64,000 nt of DNA from Heterohyrax brucei. Lineage: Eukaryota > Chordata > Mammalia > Hyracoidea > Procaviidae. The stretch's first letter is position 1. The number at the start of each line of letters is the position of its first letter. The notes below the pieces were generated by a model. It saw nothing but the letters and a program-made list of their open reading frames with translations, was not told the DNA's origin and did no database searches. Below, one piece after another: positions 54,640-64,000 of this stretch. Location of the stretch: contig CM053158.1 of assembly GCA_028571685.1 (NCBI GenBank), forward strand, positions 55,210,001-55,274,000, read 5' to 3'. The position numbers and the translations under genes were made by a program.

Positions 54640-55531
54640 TTTTGAATGTACATGCTTGTAACAGTTGTGTAATCAAAGCAAAAGCTAACTTTCGGGGATA
54701 TGATGTGTTCTATGCTAGCAACTTACCAGGCTTCATTCTATAAATCAAGTTTTCGTCCCATTATATAAAAAGTGTAAGAGTAAATCAGACTCTTCATATC
54801 ATCAGCTCTTTACTGATGTACACATTTTGCACAGAAACCACTCTAGTGTGTGTTATACCATTGACTACATCAAAGCAACTGTTTGGAGGTAGTGTTGCAG
54901 TACCCAGCATAGTTCTGTTGCATTTTAGGTTTTTCCGTTTCTTATTTTTAGCTTTCATGTAGTCATCTGTTGTTACTGTTATTAGTGTTTGGGCCCTGAA
55001 GAACTCCAATAACCCTTATTATGATTTTTAATTTTGCTGTGGGTTTGAGACCAAGGGTATCGGAATTGTATGTTGACTACAAGTGAACTGGTGTGTATTC
55101 TGGTAGTTACTTGTAAAATAGAGAAGTTTTGTGTTGGGAAGTAAGATGGATTCTTGGAAAGCCCAGTGGGATGTTTCTTATCCTGATTTTTCAAGGCTGT
55201 GTTCTGAAAGCTTGAGGTTATTGGTGAAGGTAGAGTTATTGTTCAAATTTGTTTAACAGTTGGTAAGAAAATGAAAGAAACTACCCCCCCACCAAAAAAA
55301 GAGTATTAGAGGCCACCAAAGCCAAAGCCACCACTGTTGAGTTGATTCCCACTTGTAGCAATGCTATATTTACGTGGTAAAAATTTGTTAACTGAATTAA
55401 ATGCAAGGCTGAGGCTGTTCAGTCAATCAGTAAGACTTCATTCCTGCATTCGGCACCTCGCTCGGTGTTAACGGTATGGGGTACCTGCCCTGAAGGAGGT
55501 TGCGAGATGCGTAGGAGTGCTTCTGAAAATT
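54640..55531. other. Intron, with a SINE tail scrap
   Basis: 55315-55372 holds an antisense AfroSINE tail (CCACTGTTGAGTTGATTCCC). The rest is unrecognised. Confidence 0.45.
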
Positions 55532-55997
55532 GTTGTGAGTTGCTCTTGAGTTGGCTCCAGCTCATGGTGACAGTTTGGTCCTGTGCCTTCTCGCTCGTTG
55601 GCCTGTTTGGGCCCGTTGTCGTGGCTGTGGGTCAGTCCCTCTTACTGAGGGCTTCCTTCGTTTTTGCTGACCCTTTACTTTACCCAAAAGGATGTCGTTT
55701 TCTAATGATTGGTCTTTTCTGATGACGTGTCCACAAAGTAAGCAAGCTGAAGTGTCATATCCTCACTTCTAAGGACCTTCTGGTTGTGTTTCTTCTAACA
55801 TTGGTTGGTTTGTCCTTCTGGCCATCTGCCGCCTATGCTGTATTCTTCAGCAACACTGCAGTTCAAATGTATCGATTCTTCTGTTTTACTTTTTCGGTGT
55901 CCAAATTTCACATGGCTGTGAGGTGTTGGAAAAGACCGTGACTTAGGCCAGGTGCACCTTAGTCATCGAAGGGACATCTTTGCTTTTTTAGTGTATT
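55532..55997 (-). mobile_element. RTE/BovB-type LINE 3' fragment, older copy
   Basis: GACCCTTTACTTTACCCAAA, GTAAGCAAGCTGAAGTGTCA and CAGTTCAAATGTATCGATTC align with 57640-57760 and 58390-58460, but with more changes than the other copies. Confidence 0.78.
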
Positions 55998-56094
55998 CTA
56001 GATCATGTCGCTCCCCTGCTCCCCACTGTCTGATGATGTCGTGTAACCCTTTAAAGTCCACAGTATTTTCTATGGAGTCAAGGTCCTGTCTGAC

Positions 56095-56480
56095 CCGTAT
56101 ACGCCAGCTACATCCCTGACCTTTGTCTCCTGTCACTCTTCCTGCTGCTACCTTTGTTTCAGCCATGCTGGCCTCCTTGCTGTTCCTCAGACAACACTTC
56201 TTACATCAGCCTCTTTACCAAAAGCCCGCTTTCATGTTTACTCTGCCTTTTCATTAAGGACTTCACTGAAGTGTCGTCTCCTCAGGTGGCCCCTGTCTTG
56301 TTCATATTGCTCTCTTTGCATTTACCCTGCTGTATAATTTTTCATACAACTTGTAGTTATCTGAGTTTGTGATGTATTTTAATTTTTATTCTTTTGTTAA
56401 AAGGACTTCGTCTTTTCCACAGTTGTATCCTATTAAAGCTGTCCATAGTAGGTGTCTAATAAATATGTTAAATGAACAAA
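56095..56480 (+). mobile_element. L2 LINE 3' end
   Basis: GAAGTGTCGTCTCCTCAGGTGGCCCCTGTC (56270-56299) and GTAGGTGTCTAATAAATATGTTAAATGAACAAATGA (56449-56484) are the classical L2 3' end. Confidence 0.85.
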
Positions 56481-56515
56481 TGACTTCTAAAATATGAGGA
56501 AGGTAGCTTTCCCAT

Positions 56516-56722
56516 GGATTCCTTGGTGGCACAAATGGTTAAGTGCTGGACTACTAAGTAAAAGCTTAGTGGATCAGATCCACCCAGAGTTACCTTGCAA
56601 GTAAGCCTTGGTGACATGCTCCTGAAAGGTTAAAGCCTGGAAAACCCTAATGACATTTCTACTCTGCACATATTAGGTCACCATGAATTGCTACTGACTT
56701 GACAGCGGTTAACAACAACGAC
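56516..56722 (+). mobile_element. AfroSINE, C-type
   Basis: GGATTCCTTGGTGGCACAAA head, AAGCCTTGGTGACATGCTCC middle, GACAGCGGTTAACAACAACG tail. Confidence 0.86.
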
Positions 56723-56769
56723 CATGTCCCATTTGTTTCTGTATTCACCAAGCCTAGGGATATACTCCG

Positions 56770-57012
56770 CAGTAATAATAATAGTCACAGCTAGTATTTA
56801 TAGAGAATTGCCAGACTCTGGGTGCTGCTCAGGGTTTAGGGCACTTTGCAAGTAATAACTTCACAGAAAGCCTTTGAAGTAGGTCCTGCTGTTATCTGTG
56901 TCTAGAAACTGAGACCCAGGGCTTTAGTAGCTAGCTCAAAGTCATGCAGGTAGTTCACTGATGATCCAGAATGCCTCAGACTTGGGCAGTTTTCCTTGCC
57001 CTTAACCACTGT
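56770..57012 (-). mobile_element. MIR
   Basis: GGGCACTTTGCAAGTAATAA, TTTGAAGTAGGTCCTGCTGT and CTCAAAGTCATGCAGGTAGT follow the antisense MIR. Confidence 0.75.
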
Positions 57013-57471
57013 CTTTGCCTGTGGTAGACATTCAGTAAATATTTACTGCATTGGTATAAATAATTAATAGAGGGCCTTTTCATAGAAAACAGATGGTGAG
57101 AGACTAGAATAAAATGTAGAGAGTGATAATTGTGTCATATAAATTAGAAGTAGGTAGGAATTAGCAAAGGAAGTGATACGAGGGAGGCAGAGGGCATGCT
57201 CCGCCCCCTCGTTGCCTTCTCCCTGCTCCCCAAAGGGAAGATGGGACTTCCCTGGGCTGGAAGAGCAAGTCTGTTGTAGTAGGCAGAGAGGAGAAAAGAT
57301 GGGCATATCAGGGAAGATTAATAATAGGTACCAAATTTTTCATTTAAAATATTGAACTGCAAAGTAATGAGAAAAGATTGATATTACATAGCAACTGCTT
57401 CATATCTGTTAACACTTGAAGATTTTTATTAAGAATGATAGTGGAGGAAGAAGTATTTTTTCTTAACTCTG
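57013..57471. other. Intron without a recognised gene
   Basis: Nothing recognised. Confidence 0.4.
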
Positions 57472-57810
57472 TAGTTGTTGTTGCTTTTACCAGGTGCTGT
57501 TGAGTTGCTGCTGACTCATAGCGACCCTGTGTGCAACAGAATGACAAACTGCCAGTCCTGTGCCACCGTCACGATCATTGCTGTAATCGAACACATTGTT
57601 GTAGACACTTTGTCCTCCTTGTTGACGGTCTTCCTTTTTTTTTTTTTTGCTGACCCTCTGCTTTATCAAGTGTGATGCCTTTCTTCAGGAACTGGTCCCT
57701 CATGGCAACGTGTCCGCAGTACGTAGATGTCTTGCCATCCTCCCTGCTGACAGAAGGAGCATTCTAACTGTGCTTCTTCCAAGACAGATTGGTTTGTTTT
57801 TCTGGTATGG

Positions 57811-58369
57811 TATGAGGACTGCCAATGACATTCATGAACTCATTCTAGAAATATTTATGGCTGAGTATTACTGTGAATATTATTGTAGTCACCTTTGAAA
57901 TACTCCCTTTGGGAAGCAATGCACCAACTCCAGTACCTAGTCCACCCTTCAAAGTGATTTTGGTACTGCTTTTCTGGAATGGCTATTAGAGTTGTTGTCA
58001 TATTACCCTTGATGTCTTGAATGTCATCAAAATTTCTTCCTTTAAATTTTTCCTTTACCTTTGGGTAAGGAAGAAAGTCACTGGGGGCCAGATCAGGGGA
58101 GTAGGGCAGGTGTTCCAATACAGTTATTTGTTTACTGGCCAAAATCTCCCTCACAGACAGCTATACAATTAAGTTTGTGAACTTGGCACCCTGTTCAATG
58201 GCCATTCCAGAAAGAGTTCCAAGAATGCTTTGAAGAGTGGACTAGGTGCTAGTGTTGGTGCATGGCTTCTCACGGGGAGGACTTTGAAGGTGACCACACT
58301 GATATTCAGCAATGAGGTGTGTAGCACTTAGAACAATTAAATTTGCGGACTTAATTATCAGATGTCATA
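57811..58369 (-). mobile_element. Foldback mariner-derived element in the RTE
   Basis: Bounded by TA at both ends: the RTE reads …GGTA before it and TATTCAATATTC after it. Inverted ends 57811-57987 and 58198-58369. The minus-strand frame 58154-57855 keeps HLPYSPDLAPSDF and ends with the mariner-like CIASQREYFKGD. A best-preserved copy for defining the family. Confidence 0.88.
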
Positions 58370-58830
58370 TATTCAATATTCTTTACCAGCACTGTAATTC
58401 AAAGGCACCTTTTCTTCTCTGGTCTTTGTTATTCAGTGTCCATGTTTTGCATGCATATGATGCAATTGAAAATACTGTGGCTTGGATCAGGAGCACCTTG
58501 GTTCTCAAGGTGACATTTTTGCTTTTTAATACTTCAGAGAAGTCTTTTACAGCACATTTGCTGTGTGCAGTGTGTTGTTTGACTTCTTGACTGCTGCTTC
58601 CATGGGTGTTGATTGTGGATCCAAGTAAAATGATATCCTTGACAACTTCAGTATTTTCTGTTTATTGTGATTTTGCTTATTGGCCAGTTGTGAGATTTTT
58701 GTTTTCTTTATACTGAAGTATACCCCATGGAAGGCTGTTGTCTTTAATCTTCTTCTTTAAGGGCTTCAGTTTGTTTTCCATCAAGCAAGAATGTCTTATC
58801 TGCATATGACAGGCTCTTAATGAGTCTTTG

Positions 58831-58984
58831 GAAACCCTAGTGGCACAGTGGTAAAGTGCTATCTAACACAAAGGCTGGCAGTTCAGATCTACCAGGAGCT
58901 CCTTGGAAACTCTGTGGGGCAGTTCTGCTCTACCTTGTAGGGTCACTATGAATTGGAATTGACTCAACAGCAGTGGATTTTTTT
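58831..58984 (+). mobile_element. AfroSINE, short subtype, in the RTE
   Basis: GGAAACCCTAGTGGCACAGT head, GGAGCTCCTTGGAAACTCTG middle, GACTCAACAGCAGTGGATTT tail. Confidence 0.9.
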
Positions 58985-60130
58985 GGAATGAGCCTTCATC
59001 CAATCCTGGTATCGTATTCTTCCTCGTATGGTCCACTCTCTCAGGTTATTTGCCCAGCATATAGGTTAAGTACAGTGAAAGGAGACAACCCTAATGCATA
59101 CTTTTTCTGAATTTAAACCGCACAGTATCTCCTTGTTCTGTTCTGTTCAAATGATTGCCCCTTGTTCTGTGTACAGGTTCTGCATGAGGACAGGTAAGTG
59201 TTCTGGAATTCCTTTACTTCAGAATTTTGCATATTTTATGATACACATGCTTGAATACCTTCACAAAGTCAATAAAACACAGTTAAATATCTTTCTGGTA
59301 TTCTGTCCTTTTCAGCTAAGATGTGTGTCACATCAGCAATGATATCCCTTGTTCCATGTCCTTTTCTAAACCTAGCTTGAGTTTCTGGCAGTTCCCTTTT
59401 GATGTACTGCTGCAGCTGCTTTTGAATAATCTTTAGCAAAATTTTACTTGTGTGGAATGTTAATGATATTGTTAGATAATTTCTGCATTCTGTTAGATCA
59501 CCTATTTTTGGAATGGGCACAAATATGGATCTCTTCTAGTTGGCTGGTATGGATCTCCTCCAGTTGATGGGCTAGGCAGTTGTCTTCCCAGTTTCTTGGC
59601 ATAGATGAGTGAGTGCTTCCAGTGTTGCATCCTTTTGATGAAACATCTCAGTTGACATTCTACCAAATCCTGGAGTCTTGTTTTTTGCCACTGCCTTCAG
59701 TGTAACTTGAACTTCTTCCTTTGGTACCCTTGGTTCTTGATCGTATGTAAACTCCTAAAATTGTTGAATCTCTACGTGTTCTTTTTGATAGAGTGACTGT
59801 ATATTCCCTGCATCTTCTTTTGATACTTCCTTCCTTTTTCAGTATTTTGCCCCTAGACTCCTTCAGTATTGCAACATGTGGCTTGAATTTTTTCTCCTGA
59901 GGAATTTTTTCAGCCTGAGGAATGCCAGGCTTGTTCTTCCCTTTTTGTTTTCTAACTACAGGTTTTTGCACAGTTCCTTATACTATGTTACTGTGTCTTC
60001 TTGAGCTGCCCTTTGAAACCTTCTGTTCAGCTTTTTATTTCATGCTTGCGTCTGTTCATTTTAACTACTCTGTGTTTAAGAGCAAGTTTCAGCTTCTCTT
60101 GTGACATCCATTTTGGTTTTTCCTTTTAAA

Positions 60131-60744
60131 GAAAAGAATCCTGTAGTAGATAATAATAATAATTAAGCCTAATAGATATATAAACATTGTGACACTCTAA
60201 CTTTATATCTATTTGACACAGTAAATTAAAGTATAATTTACTTATTCAGAAATCACATTGCTTCCTACATTATTGCCATGTTCTTGCAAAAGATTCGAGT
60301 GAATCACAATTTAACCTTCACATTTCTTATTTAAGAACATTCGGTTTCTTTCTGCAAAGGGAGAAGAGTATATTAAGGAGGAATTATTTCAGAACACTAC
60401 TGGGAAACACACAGGGTTTTTAGATCTAAAAGGATTATGTAGTCAGGTCTGGAATATGAGATGAGGGAGGCTGCAGTTTCCCCTGGAAGGGTTTACAAGA
60501 ACCCAGGGTCTCAGTCTCTTACTTGCTTCTCAGTAGATGGCAGTGTCAAGGTGAAGGTGATGTTTGTGAACTTTGTCAGTGAATTTCAAAGACTAAGAAT
60601 TCAGAGCTAGTAAATCTGAAAAGAAAGTGAGCCCTGCTGTATATTGACTTTCACTGTGAAGCTGGAGCCTGGCCAGTTCAACTCAAATTTGATTTGGAAT
60701 TTTCGGAGGCTTGGCGAATTGCACCCCCTGTCCTGGGGTCTGTG
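60131..60744. other. Intron without a recognised gene
   Basis: AT-rich. One CTCF-like motif at 60528-60545. Confidence 0.4.
60528..60545 (+). promoter_or_regulatory. CTCF-like motif
   Basis: TCTCAGTAGATGGCAGTG misses CCASYAGRKGGCRS only at the first C. No recognised repeat covers it. Confidence 0.4.
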
Positions 60745-60925
60745 AGTCTCTGGATGGTGCAAAGCATTAATCACTTGGCTGTTAACAAAGAGTTGATGTT
60801 TCAAACCCACCCAGATGACCTTGAAGAAAGGACTGGTGTTCTACTTAAAAAAACGAGTCATTGGAGCACAGTTCTTCACCAAGAGCCAGAATCAACTTTA
60901 GAGCAACTGACTGGGCTTGAATGTT
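60745..60925 (+). mobile_element. AfroSINE, C-type
   Basis: GAGTCTCTGGATGGTGCAAA head, TTGAAGAAAGGACTGGTGTT middle, ACTGACTGGGCTTG tail. A deletion removes the GACACACATGGGG block. Confidence 0.8.
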
Positions 60926-60954
60926 AGGCCTGGTGAGGGCAGAATGTTAGGTCT

Positions 60955-61225
60955 GGTGGTTCCGTAGGGGAATTTTTGCCTGCCATGTGGAGGCTTGTGT
61001 GTTGTTGCAATGCCAAGCAGGTTTTAGCAGAGCTTCCAGAGTAAAAGGAGAAAGAAAGGCCAGGTAATCTATTTCCAAACATCAGCTAATGAAAAATTGT
61101 TGGATCCCAATGATTTTGTCTGCTACCAGTCATGAGGATGATGCTGAACTGGGTAACATTGCATTCTCTTGTGCATGGCATCGCTATGGGTTGGGGCCTC
61201 TGAGTGACAGCGGACGGCAACTGCG
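60955..61225 (+). mobile_element. G-type SINE with RTE-like tail
   Basis: GGTGGTTCCGTAGGGGAATT (A box), with the B-box region deleted, GAGAAAGAAAGGCCAGGTAA, then GAGGATGATGCTGAACTGGG and TTCTCTTGTGCATGGCATCG, the RTE 3' end. Confidence 0.8.
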
Positions 61226-61809
61226 TGCTAGGTCTGAGTTCACTGACAGTCAGGGCATCATGAAGACGAGCGTATCACCTTGATCTCACTAATCCCGTTA
61301 GTCGTTCCTCTTCAGACACATCAGCTGCCATGAAACTCAGACACAAGCATAACTAGGGTATGGCAGGCATGGCAGGTATTGTACCAACCCTGGATGTGTT
61401 GTAGCACTGAGCAGTTTCTATTAATGTGATACAGCCAGTGACGTGTCTGGTGCCTATGGCAAACACTGAACTTGTACCCCAAACATCTGACACTCCTGTT
61501 TTAGATAACTTTACCATGGTATCAGATCAAAGCTACAAGTCAGGCTGATTAATCTTCTAATTCATACATTACTGTGCTTGAGGAAAGTGTTGGGCGGTAT
61601 TAGGTTAATAGACACTGCTCATTGGTGCCACACACCCACAGCTGGTACAGTATCCTAGATATGCCAGTGATAAAATGGTCACTGCCCTCCAAGCTGCCTT
61701 CTCCAGATTGGCCTATTTCTGCATTGGCCTCACTCAGTCTTGAGACTCATAAGGCAGCTCAGGTTCTTCATTTCTTCTCATGTTCCTCATCCATCAGGTG
61801 CGAAGGCCT
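61226..61809. other. Intron without a recognised gene
   Basis: Nothing recognised. Confidence 0.4.
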
Positions 61810-61938
61810 CAGCCAGAGCTTCTCAGAGAGTGGTTGGTGGCCGCTGGCATCAGACTTGCCCAGAGAGCCTTAAATTGTACACTGCTGGCTCGAGCCCAGA
61901 TATACGGAATCAGGGTCTCTAACTGAGAGCCCAGGAAT
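61810..61938 (+). mobile_element. MER5A-like hAT remnant
   Basis: GGTGGCCGCTGGCATCAGAC, GGAATCAGGGTCTCTAACTG and AGCCCAGGAATC recall MER5A wording. Cut by the L1. Confidence 0.5.
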
Positions 61939-61939
61939 C

Positions 61940-64000
61940 TTTTTTTTTTTTTTAATTGAAGATTTTTTGTTGTTGTCAGTATGATTGAATGAAAAGGTAT
62001 ATTCCCATGTAAATTTGCATACCCACCTATATGCAGTGCCCACTGCTCTCCCTGCCTGGTGACAGCACACTTTTCCTCTCTGCTCCATACATGCCTTATC
62101 CTCCTAGCAATCTCCTATCACCTCCTCTCCACCCACTCCCCTTCTTTCAGTAAAAGGTCAGTGAGATGATATCCTATAGATGCATAGAACCATAAAGTGT
62201 GTGCATGATATGGTCACTGCGTTGCCAAGTCCAATCCATTCCTGTATGAAGGGTTGACCTCCATTATGATTTATGGACAGGGGCAGATCATGCTCCCAAG
62301 GGAACTCCGAAGCTCCTGACCATCAGCTGTGGTCTTTTAGTGAAGATCTCAGTGTGCACCCCTTTTTATTCTTATGTTGCCAGTGAGACTCAACTTTGTG
62401 AGCTCCATTGTGGCTATCACTGGTGGTGGCTGAACACCGTCTGGTTCTTCCAGTCACAAGTTGATGTAGTCACCCACTCATGTGGGTCTCTCTATCTTCT
62501 GGCTTCTCTTTCCCCCATGTCATTTTCATATTCAGTAATCATCTGTTCCTGCTGAGTTGAAACCATTTGCTATACCCTCAGATAGGGAGCTTGGCAGCTT
62601 TTAAGACCCCAGACGCCTCTCATCAATGTGAGGTGCAGACGGCCCTCTTAGCAAAATGGTAGTTGTGCCAATTGGCCGGAATTTCCCCTGAGAGTCAGGT
62701 CCCTGGTCCCTGGCCCCAGCTACTCTGTCCTTGCAATATTGGGTTAAGATGGGAGGAGTACTCATGTTTAATCATGTTATGTTGAAGCCCAGTTAATATT
62801 GATCTTCTTTTAATGTGTGCTGTCACCGATTTCACCCTAACAAATTTCTATCGACTATCTATTCTAAGCACTCCCCACTTACCCTTCCTCCCTCCCCACC
62901 CTTGCAGCCCTCAAAGAGTCTTTTCTTCTATGCATGAGTTTGTTTTTAAGTTCTTTTTATAGAGATCTCATACAATATTTGTCCTTTTGTCACTGACTAC
63001 TTTAGCTCAACATAATGTCCTCCAATTAAAACCAGGTTATGAGATGTTTCCTAAAATCATTGTTGTTCTTTATCATTGCATAATGTTCCATTGAGTATGT
63101 GTACCATAGTTTACCTATCCATTCCTCTGTTGTCGGGCATTTGGATTGATTCCATCTTTTTGCTATTGTGGACTGTGCTGTGATAAATATTCATGTACAT
63201 GTATCAGTTGGTGTGAATGGCCTTGATTCTGTAGGATACATTCCAGCCAGTGGAATTACTGGGTCAAATGATATACCTATATCCAGTTTTTTAAGGAAGT
63301 GCTAGATTGCTTTCCAAAAGGGTTGCATCGTTTTGCAATCCCACCAACAGTGTAGGAGAGTGCCAGTTCCTCCACAGCCTCTCCAGCATTTTTTGGATCA
63401 TGACCAACCTTGTTGGGGTGCGATGGTAACTCATTGTAGTTTTGATTTGAATTTCTTCAATAGCTAATGATCGTGAGCATCTCCGCATGTATTTTTTGGC
63501 TTCCTGGATCTCCTCTTTAGATAGTTGTTTTTTTTTTTTTTTAAATTTTTATTTAACATGACTGAGTGAAAATACACATTCACGTATCAATTTACATGCC
63601 CACCTATATGCAGCTTCCACTGCTCTCCCTGTCCAGTGACTGCACACTATTCCTCTCTGCTCCATACATGTCTCATCCTCCCAACAGTCTCCTTCCCCCT
63701 CCTCTCCGTCTACTCCCCTTCCTCCAGCCAGAGTCAGTAAGATGATATCCTACAGATATATAGCACCATCTTTAGATAGTTTTTACTACTGTCCATGTCT
63801 TTTGCTTGTCACTTAATTGGATCATTTATCTTTTTCTTATTTATATTTTGTAGTACCTTATAGATTATGGAGATCAGGTGTCAGTCTGACATAGAGTTGC
63901 CAAATATTTTTTCTCATTCTGTAGGTGGCCTTTTAATTCTATTAATGAAGTCATTGGATGAGCAAAAGTTTTTGATTCTTAAATAGTTTCCATTTATTTA
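61940..64000 (-). mobile_element. L1 LINE, continuing past the window
   Basis: T-run 61940-61951, 3' UTR to about 62760, then the 3' end of ORF2 on the minus strand from about 63000 onward; the 63488-63291 frame reads NWHSPTLLVGLQN, close to NSPTLLVGLQN in the 51.9 kb copy. A second L1 interrupts it at 63527-63768, after which ORF2 resumes to the window edge. Confidence 0.9.
63527..63768 (-). mobile_element. Short 5'-truncated L1 nested in the previous L1
   Basis: T-run 63527-63542, then the first ~225 bases of the same antisense 3' UTR (GACTGAGTGAAAATACACAT … CCTACAGATATATAGCACCA). Target duplication TCTTTAGATAGTT at 63514-63526 and about 63769-63782. Confidence 0.92.

Larger units (their letters stand above)
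57472..60130 (-). mobile_element. RTE/BovB-type LINE, split by a mariner and a SINE
   Basis: The 3' end is at 57472. Antisense 3' UTR runs to 57810, resumes at 58370 (TTCAATATTCTTTACCAGCA) and again after 58985. Minus-strand coding pieces include YIKRELPETQARFRKGHGTR near 59400, followed by DIIADVTHILAEKDR. It reaches further 5' than the 37 kb copy (about 60130, CATCCATTTTGGTTTTTCC), but the endonuclease domain is missing. Confidence 0.88.
21014..64000 (+). other. TAFA4: TAFA4 intron downstream of the coding exon (inferred)
   Basis: The next TAFA4 exon should encode the start of the cysteine-rich domain (…CEVVA…CCNKNR…). No frame in the remaining 43 kb shows it, so this intron exceeds 42.9 kb. 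Large introns are normal for this gene in mammals. Confidence 0.65.

Overview
This window looks like non-coding DNA from an afrotherian mammal. It most resembles a paenungulate (elephant, manatee or hyrax), but the species cannot be fixed from sequence alone. The evidence is the repeat content: dozens of tRNA-derived AfroSINE copies (head of the type CCTGGTGGCACAGTGGTTAA, tail of the type GAGTCGGAATCGACTCGACG), an RTE/BovB-type LINE whose 3' end carries the same tail, a second SINE family with a tRNA-Gly-like head, and an L1 family with a characteristic ~800 bp 3' UTR. Ancient mammalian layers (MIR, L2, MLT1/MaLR LTRs, MER5) lie beneath these.

Only one host coding exon can be supported, at 20898-21013 on the + strand. 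It encodes the signal-peptide region of TAFA4 (FAM19A4), a secreted chemokine-like neuropeptide, and has a good acceptor, branch site and donor. Everything else is read as TAFA4 intron: at least 20.9 kb upstream and 43 kb downstream. No other TAFA4 exon was found.

Layout: 1-20.9 kb is upstream intron with scattered SINEs, two antisense MLT1 LTRs, one sense MLT1-like LTR, L2, sense L1 3' ends and a CpG-rich unexplained patch near 8.1-8.3 kb. 20.4-22.8 kb is repeat-poor and holds the exon. 22.8-24.0 kb is a pile-up of five SINEs. 24.2-26.4 kb is a minus-strand SS18L2 retrocopy that later received a mariner-derived element in its 3' UTR and an L1 exactly at its stop codon. 26.4-37 kb is intron with MIRs, a MaLR-like LTR and SINEs. 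37.1-38.8 kb is a decayed RTE LINE. 39.5-42.0 kb is an old L1 hit by a foldback mariner and three SINEs. 42.4-50.4 kb is SINE-rich with minisatellites and a strong hairpin. 50.4-53.4 kb is an antisense L1 with recognisable ORF2. 54-61 kb contains RTE copies, one of them split by a mariner and a SINE. 61.9 kb to the end is another antisense L1 with a nested L1 inside it.

SINE subtypes used below: 'short' (~155 bp, CTCCTTGGAAACTC middle), 'long' (~200 bp, GGGAGAAAGATGTGGCAGT middle), 'C-type' (GAAGAAAGGCCTGGTGATCT middle, GACACACATGGGGTC later) and 'G' (tRNA-Gly-like head).

The points most worth a second look are the foldback mariner family with ~175 bp inverted ends, one copy of which holds an inverted duplicate of its own end plus ~21 bp of flanking L1; a cluster of other inverted and direct duplications that look like template-switch scars; the SS18L2 retrocopy; and several CTCF-like motifs. 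Coordinates of repeats are by eye, usually good to within 5-20 bases. Family names come from remembered consensus sequences, not a database search.
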